DNA of 64,000 nt from DATFMP01 sp035266845. GTDB taxonomy: Bacteria; SAR324; JACQKK01. Positions 19,901 to 28,151 of the stretch are shown here, piece after piece. The first letter of the stretch is position 1. Every line of letters begins with the position of its first letter. Below the pieces are notes generated by a model. The model did no database searches. It was given only the letters and a program-made list of their open reading frames with translations, and was not told the DNA's origin. The position numbers were made by a program, and so were the translations under genes. Where the stretch lies: NCBI GenBank assembly GCA_035266845.1, contig DATFMP010000097.1:1-64000 (forward strand), in the 5' to 3' direction.

Positions 19901-19994
19901 CGTGGATTCTATGACCGTTGAACACCCTCAGTAACTTCACAGCTAAGGCCCGGGGCGGGTGGGGCGTGTGAGGGCCCCGCCCACGTGCGGCCGG

Positions 19995-20050
19995 TGGCAT
20001 TCCGAGCGTAGCGAGGAATCTGCTGTCGGGCCCGGGCCGGCGGATTCCTG
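19995..20050 (+). repeat. Dispersed hairpin repeat, copy 2
   Basis: The core at 19998-20021 matches 12424-12447 in 23 of 24 positions. Its arm AGGAATCTGC pairs with GCGGATTCCT just downstream. It sits between the htrA stop and the HAD gene. Confidence 0.6.
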
Positions 20051-20106
20051 CGCCCACCGCGCGGCCTGCCCTTGGCCTGCGGGCGCCGATGGGCCATGAT
20101 CGCCCC

Positions 20107-20886
20107 ATGGACGTGTTCTGCTTCGACTTCGACGGCGTGATCTGCGACAGCGCGCCGGAAACCGCCGTCACTGCGTGGCAGGGCTGCCGCGAGCTGTGGC
20201 CAGCGCCTGGCACCTCCGCCGATCCCGCCCCCCTGCCCGAGGCGCTGCAGGCGCGCTTCTGCCGCCTGCGGCCCGTGATGCACACGGGCTTCGAGGCCAT
20301 CCCGCTGATGCGGCTGATCGAGGAGGGCGACGTCAGCGATGCGCAGTTCCTCGCGGACTTCCCCGCCCTGCGCGATGGGCTGATCGCCCGCGAGGGCCTG
20401 CGCACGGCTGACCTGCAGCAGCGCTTTGGCGCCATCCGCGATCGCCTCATTGCCGCCGATCAGGCGGCATGGCTGGGCTGGAACCGCTTCTACCCCGGCA
20501 TGGGCGAGGCCCTGAGCGCGGCGGCCGCGCGCGGCCCGGCGTTCATCATCACCACCAAGCAGGAGCGCTTCGCCGCGCTGCTGCTGCGCCACGAGGGCGT
20601 GGCGCTGCCCCCCGAGCGCATCTTCGGGCTGGAGGCGGCGCGCTCCAAGCCGGAGCTGTTGCAGGCGCTGCTGGCGCGTCCGGAGCACGACGGCGCGACC
20701 TTCCACTTCATCGAGGATCGCCTGGAGACGCTGCAGGCCGTGATCGCAACGCCCGGCCTGGGCGGCGTGCGGCTGTACCTGGCCGACTGGGGCTACAACA
20801 CCCCGGCCCAGCGCGAGGAGGCCGTCGCCATCAAACGCATCCAGGTCGTCTCCATGCAGGGCTTCCGCGCCATGCACGATCTGTAG
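20107..20886 (+). CDS. HAD-superfamily hydrolase
   Basis: A 259-residue protein with the haloacid dehalogenase core. Motif I is DFDGVICDS near the N-terminus, with the nucleophilic aspartate followed two residues later by the acid aspartate. A motif II-like threonine is in FIITTKQ, the motif III lysine in SKPELLQ and motif IV in HFIEDRLETL. The helical cap between motifs I and II suggests a small-molecule phosphatase. The substrate is unknown. ATG 20107 places motif I directly at the N-terminus; no Shine-Dalgarno sequence is obvious. The gene is convergent with fni, 33 bases away. Confidence 0.8.
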   Translation: MDVFCFDFDGVICDSAPETAVTAWQGCRELWPAPGTSADPAPLPEALQARFCRLRPVMHTGFEAIPLMRLIEEGDVSDAQFLADFPALRDGLIAREGLRTADLQQRFGAIRDRLIAADQAAWLGWNRFYPGMGEALSAAAARGPAFIITTKQERFAALLLRHEGVALPPERIFGLEAARSKPELLQALLARPEHDGATFHFIEDRLETLQAVIATPGLGGVRLYLADWGYNTPAQREEAVAIKRIQVVSMQGFRAMHDL

Positions 20887-20919
20887 GCGGGTCCACGCAG
20901 GGGCGCTGGCCTTCCCCAC

Positions 20920-22005
20920 TCAGTGCAGGTCGGGCGGCGGCGGGGCGTCCGCGCGCAGCAGGTGCCGGCGGCCCAGTTCCGCGGGGGAGCGGCAGCCGGT
21001 GAGCAGCAGCGCTGTGCGCAGCTCGCGGATGAGGCGCTCGCCCAGCGCGATCACGGCCTCCGCGGAGTCCAGCGCGGCCTGCAGGAAGGGGCGTGCCACC
21101 GAGACGTAGTCCGCTCCCAGGGCCAGCGCCTTGGCGGCCTGGAGGCCGTTGCGGATGCCGCCGCTGGCCACGATGCGCGCGGGGCCGCCGCCCTCGGGCA
21201 GGCGCTCCAGGATCCAGGCGGTGGGCAGCCCGAAGTCCCGGAACAGCTCGCCCAGGCTGGGATCGGCCGAGAGGCGCGCCTCCACGGCGGCCCAGGAAGT
21301 GCCATCGTTGCCGGAGACGTCCACATAGGCCACGCCCATTGCCGCCAGCCGTGCCACCAGCTCCGGCGCGATGCCGCCGCCGCACTCCTTCACGTACAGC
21401 GGCAGCCGGCAGCGGCGCAGGATGGCCTCCAGGTGGGCGAAGAGCCCGCGGAAGTCCGTGTCGCCGCCCTCCTGCACCACCTCCTGCAGCGCATTGAGGT
21501 GCAGCCCGAAGACATCCGGGTGGGCCACCTCCTGCACGCGCTCGATGGCGTCCAGCGCGAGACCGTGGTTGAAGCTGACCAGTCCCAGGTTGGAGATCAC
21601 CGGGATGGTCGGGGCCTGCTCGCGCACGTGGAAGCTGGACTCGGCCGCGGGATCGCCCAGCATGACCTTCATGGAGCCCAGCCCCAGCGGGATACGCAGG
21701 GCCTCGGCCGCGCGGGCCAGGTTGCCGTTGATGCGCCGGAAGGACTCGCCCGAGCCGCCGGTCATGGACGAGATGATGATGGGCGCGGCGATGGGCTTGC
21801 CGGCGAACTCGCTCTCCGTGCTCACCTCCTCCAGCGCCAACTCCGGCAGGGCGCAGTAACGCAGTTTCCAGACCGCGAAGCTGTCGCGCTGCAGGTCCAC
21901 GCTGTCGTCCAGGCAGGCCTCGATGTGGTTCAGCTTGCGCTGGTTGGTGGTAGCGGCTGCGTCGCTGGACGTCACGGGCGGCGGTGGCGGGTTTCGGGAA
22001 CGCAT
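20920..22005 (-). CDS. fni: Isopentenyl-diphosphate delta-isomerase, type 2 (FMN-dependent)
   Basis: A 361-residue TIM-barrel flavoenzyme that interconverts isopentenyl and dimethylallyl diphosphate for isoprenoid synthesis. Diagnostic elements are QRKLNHIEAC near residues 22-31, SSMTGGSGE (FMN phosphate and substrate loop), the NALQE segment with the catalytic glutamine, and VASGGIRNG near the C-terminus. This fold is unrelated to the zinc-dependent type 1 enzyme. ATG 22005 is preferred to an upstream in-frame start at 22086. The first 20 residues are proline-rich and may be dispensable. No other isoprenoid gene is adjacent. Confidence 0.93.
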   Translation of the reverse strand: MRSRNPPPPPVTSSDAAATTNQRKLNHIEACLDDSVDLQRDSFAVWKLRYCALPELALEEVSTESEFAGKPIAAPIIISSMTGGSGESFRRINGNLARAAEALRIPLGLGSMKVMLGDPAAESSFHVREQAPTIPVISNLGLVSFNHGLALDAIERVQEVAHPDVFGLHLNALQEVVQEGGDTDFRGLFAHLEAILRRCRLPLYVKECGGGIAPELVARLAAMGVAYVDVSGNDGTSWAAVEARLSADPSLGELFRDFGLPTAWILERLPEGGGPARIVASGGIRNGLQAAKALALGADYVSVARPFLQAALDSAEAVIALGERLIRELRTALLLTGCRSPAELGRRHLLRADAPPPPDLH

Positions 22006-22262
22006 CGGTGGCGCGGCCGGGATCGCAGTGGATGGGGTGCAGGCCCATTGCTCCAGGTCGTAGCACAGGCGCGTCCAGGGTACCAACCAGGGTGCTGCAA
22101 GCGATACGGGTCGGGGCGATTGAACGCGGCGGGCCCGGCGCCGATCGGTTGAGAGGATGGCAGCGCAGCACCCACGGGCGTTGGGGAAGGCCTTATACCG
22201 CGCCCGCGCTCACGGCGGGGGCTGGCCCGGGGAACGCGGCGCGCCGGAGGAGCAAGCGAAGC

Positions 22263-22955
22263 ATGCGCACCCTGATTCCGCGGATTGCACTGGTCGCGGC
22301 CCTGCTGCCCTGCCTGCTGCTGGCCGCGTGTGGCAGCGATGGTGCGGGCGCGGCGCAACAGACTGGCACGCTGGACGGCATGCCCTTCACGGTGGTCGCG
22401 GGATCGGTGCGGCAGAGCGCGCCCGGCCGCGCGGTGAGCGCCGGGCAGGATGGCGCCCTGTTGATCTTCGACGATCCCCTGAGCGAGCTGGCCCCCAAGC
22501 ACCGCAATCTGCGGGTGACGGCGACGGTGAACTTCGAGGACGGAGGACAGGTGATGCTGGGCGTCTTCGGCAAGGCCGGCACGATGGCGGATGCCTACGG
22601 CATCGGCGCGCGCCGCGATGGCGATGCCTTCCACTACCGCTTCCAGTACGGCATCCCGCGGAGCGGACCCCTGGCTGCAACGGCCCAGCAGCGGGGCCTA
22701 TTCGCGGCCACCCCGCGCGATGCGGATGCCACGCTTTACTTCCGCACCGAGATCCACACCGCGCCGACGCTGGACTTGCTGGCCTGGACGCCCTGGAACG
22801 ACATCCCGGCCGAATGCGCGGGCGGACCGGTGGAAGACCTCGGCCCGGCGCCGGCGGACAGCGGCACGGGTCAGCGGCTGGGCGTGTGGCTGAGCAGCGC
22901 CACGCTGCGCGGGGTGTCGTTGCTGTGGGCCACGTTCCAGGGGTGTGCCCAATGA
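22263..22955 (+). CDS. Predicted lipoprotein of unknown function
   Basis: A 230-residue protein with a lipoprotein signal peptide: a positively charged start, a hydrophobic core and the lipobox LLAAC, so the mature protein would start at that cysteine. The residue after the cysteine is glycine, which does not signal inner-membrane retention. No known domain is recognised in the mature part, which is mixed beta in character with several tryptophans. GGAGGAG precedes the ATG. The stop codon overlaps the start of the thermonuclease gene (ATGA at 22952-22955), indicating translational coupling. Confidence 0.75.
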   Translation: MRTLIPRIALVAALLPCLLLAACGSDGAGAAQQTGTLDGMPFTVVAGSVRQSAPGRAVSAGQDGALLIFDDPLSELAPKHRNLRVTATVNFEDGGQVMLGVFGKAGTMADAYGIGARRDGDAFHYRFQYGIPRSGPLAATAQQRGLFAATPRDADATLYFRTEIHTAPTLDLLAWTPWNDIPAECAGGPVEDLGPAPADSGTGQRLGVWLSSATLRGVSLLWATFQGCAQ

Positions 22956-23428
22956 GGCCTCGCACGCTATGGCTGGCGCTGGGACTGCTACTGCTGGCCC
23001 CTCCTTTGATGGGCGCACAGGGCCCCCTACGCCACGTCATGTATGCCGGCTGCTACGACGGCGATACCTGCACGTTCATCCTGCACGGCAAGGCGCTGCC
23101 CGCGGCGACGCGCCTCTACGTGCGCCTGCGGGGCATCGACGCGCCGGAGCTGCGCAACGTGTGTCCCCGCGAGCGGCGACTGGCGCAGGACGCCCGCATC
23201 CGCCTGCGCGCGATGCTGCGCCATGCCAAGCACATCGAGCTGGTGGACGTGGTGCACGCGCGGCGGGGGCGCTACGGGCGGCATCTGCAGCGCCACCGCG
23301 TCCTGGCCACCGTGCTGGCCGATGGCGTGAATGTGGGGCGCGTGCTGGTCAAGCAGGGCCTGGCGCGACGCCTGGGTCGCCGGCCGCGCCCGGCGTGGTG
23401 CCCGGGCGGGCCTTTGGACGAACGGTAA
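22952..23428 (+). CDS. Secreted thermonuclease (staphylococcal nuclease) family protein
   Basis: A 158-residue protein with a signal peptide (MRPRTLWLALGLLLLAPPLMGA). The nuclease fold is recognisable from YDGDTCTF, VRLRGIDAPEL with its arginine, aspartate and glutamate, a second catalytic arginine in the RYGRHLQRH region and the helix VLADGVNVGRVLVKQGLA. The family cleaves DNA or RNA using calcium. Export suggests periplasmic or extracellular action. It is translationally coupled to the upstream lipoprotein gene, an association I do not recognise. Confidence 0.85.
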   Translation: MRPRTLWLALGLLLLAPPLMGAQGPLRHVMYAGCYDGDTCTFILHGKALPAATRLYVRLRGIDAPELRNVCPRERRLAQDARIRLRAMLRHAKHIELVDVVHARRGRYGRHLQRHRVLATVLADGVNVGRVLVKQGLARRLGRRPRPAWCPGGPLDER

Positions 23429-23633
23429 GGGGGGAACGCCCTCATATTCCACCACCCCGCTCTACCAGGGGAGCGGGGGCATTCCGGGCGCGCGCCTTCA
23501 CGTCCGAGCTATCCACGCAACGAACTGCCCCCGGACCATTGCGGGAAGCCCGGCGCTTTGCGTAGGGTAACGGCGCGCGGGGGGTGAGGCGCCCCGCACT
23601 CGCTCACGCCAATCAAACCGGGGGAAGGGAGCC

Positions 23634-24752
23634 ATGGTGGACTGTACGACGTGCCTGCAAGGGATGTTGGATCTCCGCAGCATCACCGGCCTGGGCGGCC
23701 TGGGGGCGGCTCTATTCGCGCTGCTGGGCGTGGGGGCCACCGCGGGTCCCGCCTCGGGCGATGGGTCGCGCGCCATCGACGTCCACGCGCATTTCTTCCC
23801 GGAGAGCTTCCTGAAGGCCCTGGCGGAGGACGGTGGGCCGCCGTCGTTTCCGGTGGACCTCTCCGACCCGGAGCGCCCGGCTGTGCGGACCAGCCGCTAC
23901 GATCTGATCATCGACCCCACCTACTGGGACGTGGACAAGCGTGTGCAGCGTATGAACGGCCAGGGCGTGGACGTGCAGGCGCTCTCCCTCACGGCGCCCA
24001 TGGTGCACTGGGCGCCGCCGGAGCGCGGGGCAGCGCTGGCACGTATCGTCAACGATGCGATGATCGAGGCGCACACGGCCTACCCGGACCGCTTCGTGGG
24101 CTGCGTGGTGCTGCCGCTGCAGGATCCGCCGCGGGCGCAGGAGGAGTTGAACCGGGTGGCGGGCCACAAGGCTTTCCGCGGGGCGTACTTCCCCACCAAT
24201 ATCAACAACACGGAGCTGTCCGACCCCGCGCTGTTCCCCATCTACGAGCGCTGCGAGGCCCTGGGATTTCCCGTTCTGCTGCACCCGGTGGGCGTGATCG
24301 GGCTGGAGCGCCTGGCCCCGCACTTCTACCTGAACAACCTGCTGGGCAACCCCTTCGACTCCGCCGTGGCCGCGGCGCACTTCGTGTTCGGCGGCGTGCT
24401 GGACCGCTTCCCCAGGCTCGACGTGGTGCTGCCGCACGCGGGCGGGGCGCTGCCCATCCTGTGGGGCCGCCTGCAGCACGGCCAGCAGGTGCGGCCCGAG
24501 GCACAGGGCCGCGCCAGGCAGCCCTTCCGCGAGTACCTGCGGCGCTTCCACTACGACACCATCGGCCACGACCCGGGCGTCGTGCGCTATGTGGTGGACC
24601 TGGTGGGGAGCGATCGCGTGGTGCTGGGCAGCGACTACTGCTTCGACATGGGTTACGAGCAGCCGCGGGAGATCATCGGCCAAATCGGCCTCTCGGCGGC
24701 GGAGCAGGACAAGATCATCGGCGCCAATGCCGCGCGCCTGCTGCGGCTGTAA
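23634..24752 (+). CDS. Amidohydrolase family protein, ACMSD-like
   Basis: A 372-residue metal-dependent TIM-barrel protein of the amidohydrolase-2 family. Metal ligands are visible as HAH in DVHAHFF, a histidine in LLHPVG, a histidine in VLPHAGG and the C-terminal aspartate in GSDYCF. The closest described enzymes are 2-amino-3-carboxymuconate-6-semialdehyde decarboxylase and related aromatic-acid decarboxylases or hydrolases. Residues 18-38 form a hydrophobic segment before the catalytic domain, so the protein may be membrane-anchored or exported, which is unusual in this family. A GGGAAGGGAG ribosome binding site precedes the ATG. Confidence 0.8.
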   Translation: MVDCTTCLQGMLDLRSITGLGGLGAALFALLGVGATAGPASGDGSRAIDVHAHFFPESFLKALAEDGGPPSFPVDLSDPERPAVRTSRYDLIIDPTYWDVDKRVQRMNGQGVDVQALSLTAPMVHWAPPERGAALARIVNDAMIEAHTAYPDRFVGCVVLPLQDPPRAQEELNRVAGHKAFRGAYFPTNINNTELSDPALFPIYERCEALGFPVLLHPVGVIGLERLAPHFYLNNLLGNPFDSAVAAAHFVFGGVLDRFPRLDVVLPHAGGALPILWGRLQHGQQVRPEAQGRARQPFREYLRRFHYDTIGHDPGVVRYVVDLVGSDRVVLGSDYCFDMGYEQPREIIGQIGLSAAEQDKIIGANAARLLRL

Positions 24753-24829
24753 ACAGCAGGCCAGCGCTGTGCCGGGCCGTCTACCTCACTTCGGCAGGGG
24801 CCGGCCGCCGCTGCAACTCAAGGAGGCGG

Positions 24830-25228
24830 CTAGCTCCCTCCCAGCCGCTCCTGGGCCAGGGCCAGCACGGTGGGCATCAGGTCCGCGCGGCTGATGAGGC
24901 CCACCAGCTTGCGGCCCTCCAGGATCGGCACGCGGCGGAAGTGGTTGGCCAGCAGGCAGTCCGTGACCAGTTCCAGATCATCATCGGCCTGGAAAGCCCG
25001 TACCTTCGTCGTCATCAGGTCGCGCACGGTCGTGCAGGCACCGGGCTCCTCGTGCAGCAGCCGCATCACGTCCTTCTCCGTGATTAGCCCCACCAACTCG
25101 CCCGCGCGGTTCACCACGGGCAGGCCGCTGATGCGGTGCTGGATCAGCAACGCGACGGCCTCCTGCAGCGGCGTATCCTCCAGCACCGTAATCACCTCGC
25201 GTCGCATCAGTTCCCTGACCTTCGTCAT
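24830..25228 (-). CDS. Tandem CBS-domain protein
   Basis: A 132-residue protein composed almost wholly of two CBS motifs, the first from VRELMRREVITVLED to LVGLITEKDVM, the second from VRDLMTTKVRAFQAD to LVGLISRADLM. A pair of CBS motifs forms a module that binds adenosine nucleotides or S-adenosylmethionine and signals energy state. AGGAGA precedes the ATG at 25228. The gene follows nosX by 59 bases in the same direction and may be the last member of the nos transcript, though a link to N2O reduction is only positional. Confidence 0.88.
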   Translation of the reverse strand: MTKVRELMRREVITVLEDTPLQEAVALLIQHRISGLPVVNRAGELVGLITEKDVMRLLHEEPGACTTVRDLMTTKVRAFQADDDLELVTDCLLANHFRRVPILEGRKLVGLISRADLMPTVLALAQERLGGS

Positions 25229-25287
25229 GGCAGTCTCCTGAGAGCCCGGTGTGGAGTTCGGGTCAGTGCGCTGTCGCTCGGGCGTCG

Positions 25288-26346
25288 TCAGCCGCGTACC
25301 ATGCGGCCGACCTCGTCCACGGCCAGCCAGCCGCCCGGCGCCGTGCGCCGCAACAGCGCCTGCGCCTCGGCCGGCGGAGCGGCGCAGGCGGCCGTGGCCA
25401 GTGCGTCGGTCAGCATGGCCGTGGGCCCGATCACGCTTACGCTCTGGTGAAAGCGCGCCGGGCGGCCCGAGCGGGCGTCCAGCAGGTGCGCGTAGCGCTC
25501 GCCGTCCCGCACGAAGAAGTTCTCGTAGTCGCCGGAGGTGGCCACGGCGCCATCGCGCAAGGGTAGTACGGCCAGCACCTGTCCCGGCCGGCGCGGGTGT
25601 CGCACGCCAATGCGCCAAGGCGTGCCGTCCGGCCGCGGGCCCAGCGCCCGCAGGTCGCCGCCCGCCTCCACCAGCGCGTGCTCCACGCCCGCGGCGCGCA
25701 GCACCTCGATGGCGCGGTCCACGCCGTAGCCCTTGGCGATGCCGCCCAGATCCACCTGCACGGAGGGATCCGCGACGCCCAGATGCGGCACGCCATCGCG
25801 ACGCTCCAGACGCAGCGCCCGCCAGGCAGGCGCGGGCCGCGCCCAGCCTCCCGGCAGGTGGCGCGGCGCCCGGTGGTCGTAGAAGCCCCAGGCTGCCTCC
25901 GGCATGCCCAGGCCTGGATCGAAGCGCCCGTCGCTGGCTCGCGCCAGTGCCACGGCCGTGGAGACCACCTCGGCCGTGAGCGCGCTCACGGGCAGCATCC
26001 GGCCCGCAGTGGCGTTGACCCGCCCGATCTCGCTGTCGGGCGAGAAACGCGTCATGCGCCGCTGCACATCCTCCAGCGCCGCGAAGGCCGCCTCCATGGC
26101 CTGCTGTGCCTGCGGCTGGGGGTGGCTCAGCACGATGTGCGCCCAGGTGCCCATCACCTGCCGCGCGCCCTGCAGCACCGGCCAGCGCGCGCGGCCCACC
26201 AGCGCCGTGCTGCCGCCGGTAAGCAGTAGCGCGCCGCCGGCCAGTCCGCCCACCAATAGCCGGCGCCGGGTCAGCCCCCGTTCCGAAGCGCCCCGCGTGG
26301 GGCCTTGCTCGCTCATGTCACCGCCTCGTCGCTCCAGGTTTCTCAT
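25288..26346 (-). CDS. nosX: FAD:protein FMN transferase (ApbE family), NosX-type
   Basis: A 352-residue ApbE-family protein. A twin-arginine signal (LTRRRLLVGG then a hydrophobic stretch) sends it to the periplasm. The catalytic domain has QVMGTWAHIVL, VDLGGIAKGYGVD and VEAGGDLRALG. ApbE enzymes attach FMN covalently to a threonine in a target motif; in nos clusters this homologue (NosX) flavinylates NosR. The NosR encoded here carries a matching acceptor motif. The ATG at 26346 overlaps the nosL stop (ATGA), favouring this start over the internal one at 26316. Confidence 0.9.
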   Translation of the reverse strand: MRNLERRGGDMSEQGPTRGASERGLTRRRLLVGGLAGGALLLTGGSTALVGRARWPVLQGARQVMGTWAHIVLSHPQPQAQQAMEAAFAALEDVQRRMTRFSPDSEIGRVNATAGRMLPVSALTAEVVSTAVALARASDGRFDPGLGMPEAAWGFYDHRAPRHLPGGWARPAPAWRALRLERRDGVPHLGVADPSVQVDLGGIAKGYGVDRAIEVLRAAGVEHALVEAGGDLRALGPRPDGTPWRIGVRHPRRPGQVLAVLPLRDGAVATSGDYENFFVRDGERYAHLLDARSGRPARFHQSVSVIGPTAMLTDALATAACAAPPAEAQALLRRTAPGGWLAVDEVGRMVRG

Positions 26347-27026
26347 TTGCTCGCGTTCATGCCCTGCATGGTGGGGCCGCCGCCCATGCCAGACACGGGC
26401 TGGGACATACCAGCCATGCCCGGCATGGGTTTGCCGCCGGCCTGCCCGTCCGCGAAGACCACTTTGTTGTGGCGCATCATGTCGCGCACCTCGCGATCAT
26501 AGGCCGCCACCGCGTCCGCGTTCAGCGCGGCATAGGCCACGGTATGCCCGCCGTGACTGGCTATGAAGGCGTCGGCCGCGGCCTGCTCGCGGAACGGCAC
26601 CATCGTGGGGCCCATGGAGCCGGCCAGCGGGCTGCCCAGCACGTAGCGCGCATCCTCCGCACGCACCCAGCCGTCCGGGTGGGCGCTCCAGTCGCGCCCG
26701 TCCATGGCCTGCACAAAGGCCATGGCACCTTCGGGGGTGCGGTCACCGTCGAACCACTCGCCGAACATCTCCTTCAGGTCGCAGTAGTAGCGCCGCGTGC
26801 CGTCCGGCAGCAGAATCTGCCCCTTGGGGCCCGGGTGCTCCATGAGCACCATGCCGTCCACCGCGCAGGAGTCCGCATGGGTCAGGGGCGCGGCAAAGGC
26901 CTGAGCGATGGGGCTCTGTTTGCGGTGGCAGCCGCCCAACAGCGCCAGCGCCAACAGCGCGGCCAGTCCCAGCGCCAGCCAGTCCGCACCGCGACGCGCG
27001 GGGGCCAAGGCGTTCCGGCGGTTCAT
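26343..27026 (-). CDS. nosL: Nitrous oxide reductase accessory lipoprotein NosL
   Basis: A 227-residue copper chaperone for N2O reductase maturation. The signal peptide ends in the lipobox LLGGC, anchoring it by lipid. The conserved CAVDGM segment and the following GTRRYYCDLKEMF region are characteristic of the family, which binds Cu(I). The last 35 residues are rich in methionine and glycine (PMPGMAGM and further MSQ, MGG, MQGM), a likely additional copper-binding tail. The gene overlaps its neighbours by four bases at both ends. Confidence 0.92.
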   Translation of the reverse strand: MNRRNALAPARRGADWLALGLAALLALALLGGCHRKQSPIAQAFAAPLTHADSCAVDGMVLMEHPGPKGQILLPDGTRRYYCDLKEMFGEWFDGDRTPEGAMAFVQAMDGRDWSAHPDGWVRAEDARYVLGSPLAGSMGPTMVPFREQAAADAFIASHGGHTVAYAALNADAVAAYDREVRDMMRHNKVVFADGQAGGKPMPGMAGMSQPVSGMGGGPTMQGMNASK

Positions 27027-27331
27027 CGTGTGCCTCCCAGTTCGTCGGTGCTCAGCGCTCGCCCGTTGGCGGCGTCTTCCATCAGCAGGCGGCAGGCCTC
27101 GCGGCGCACCTCGTGCGTGGCCAACAGCGCCCGCAGCGCGGTCACCGTGCTCTCGTCGATCACGGTGTCGCTGCAGGCCTCCCCGATGCGCGCCTGCAGT
27201 GCCTCCGGGTCGGCGGTACCGAAGCGCTGGGCCACTTCGCCCAGCATCGCCTTGGTCTCCGTGACGGCCTCGATCGCCCCCTGCAGGGCAGAGCGATAGG
27301 CCTCCGGAATGTGGGTCATGAAGCCATCCAT
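27023..27331 (-). CDS. Small protein of unknown function inside the nos operon
   Basis: A 102-residue soluble, acidic, mostly helical protein (MDGFMTHIPEAYRSALQ to STDELGGTR) with two or three cysteines and no signal peptide or membrane segment. I recognise no domain. It starts 16 bases after the nosY stop with an AGGAGA ribosome binding site and its stop overlaps the nosL start, so it is translated as part of the operon. Its fixed place between the ABC permease and NosL suggests a role in copper-sulfide cofactor assembly, but that is guesswork. An internal ATG at 27319 is also possible. Confidence 0.75.
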   Translation of the reverse strand: MDGFMTHIPEAYRSALQGAIEAVTETKAMLGEVAQRFGTADPEALQARIGEACSDTVIDESTVTALRALLATHEVRREACRLLMEDAANGRALSTDELGGTR

Positions 27332-27347
27332 CGCGGTCTCCTCTGGA

Positions 27348-28151
27348 TTAGCGGTTGCGCAGCAGGCGATGCCCGCCCAGGGCCAGCGGCAGCACGCTCC
27401 AGGCCAGGAGCGCGCCCAGCAGCGCCGCCAGGGAGGGTGCCTGCGCGCCCAGCCCCAGTTGGCTCAGCACCCCGCCGCCCACCAGCGTCTCCAGCGTGAG
27501 GAAGCGGAACAGGCTGGTGGGGTTGAGCAGGAACAAGGCGTTCACGACCACGGTGGGCACCTGCCCACCCGTGGCCACCAGCAGACCGATCAGCCCCAGG
27601 TCGAACAGGATCACCAGGGTCAGCCACACAGCCAGGGCCAGGCCCACCAGCGTGCCGCGCTCCAGCGGCACCGTCGAGAGCAGGATCGCCAGCCCCACGA
27701 AGATGGCACCCAGCCACACGTTGCTGGCCAAGAAGCCCACCCACGGCACCAGCGCGGCGCCGTGGGCGATGGCCAGCCCGGCCGGCACGGCCAGCCCCAG
27801 CACCACCACGGCGCCCAGCACCGTCACCAGTCCCAGCCACTTGCCCAGCAGCAGCTGCACCGCGGTCAGCGGACAGCTCAGCAGCAGGTCCAGCGTGCCG
27901 CGCTCGCTCTCGCCGGCGATGGCGTCGTAGCCCAGCAGCAGGCCCAGCAGCGGCACCAGGTAGATCGTGAGACTGATCAGGCTCACCAGGGTCTGGTCGC
28001 CCCCGCCCACGCCCACCTGCCCCGTGAAGGCGTAGCCCGCCAGCGCGATGATGACGGCGAACAGCGCGAACGCCACCGAGACGGTGAGCACCCAGCCGTT
28101 GCGCAGATGGTCCGCGACCTCCTTGGCCGCGATGGTCAGCAGGGCGTTCAT
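27348..28151 (-). CDS. nosY: NosY, ABC transporter permease for CuZ-site maturation
   Basis: A 267-residue membrane protein with six hydrophobic helices and the ABC-2 permease layout. The N-terminal amphipathic start MNALLTIAAKEVADHLRNGW and the loop DAIAGESERGTLDLLLS match NosY. With NosF and NosD it forms the NosDFY complex, thought to supply sulfur for the tetranuclear copper-sulfide centre of NosZ. It overlaps nosF by four bases. Confidence 0.92.
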   Translation of the reverse strand: MNALLTIAAKEVADHLRNGWVLTVSVAFALFAVIIALAGYAFTGQVGVGGGDQTLVSLISLTIYLVPLLGLLLGYDAIAGESERGTLDLLLSCPLTAVQLLLGKWLGLVTVLGAVVVLGLAVPAGLAIAHGAALVPWVGFLASNVWLGAIFVGLAILLSTVPLERGTLVGLALAVWLTLVILFDLGLIGLLVATGGQVPTVVVNALFLLNPTSLFRFLTLETLVGGGVLSQLGLGAQAPSLAALLGALLAWSVLPLALGGHRLLRNR

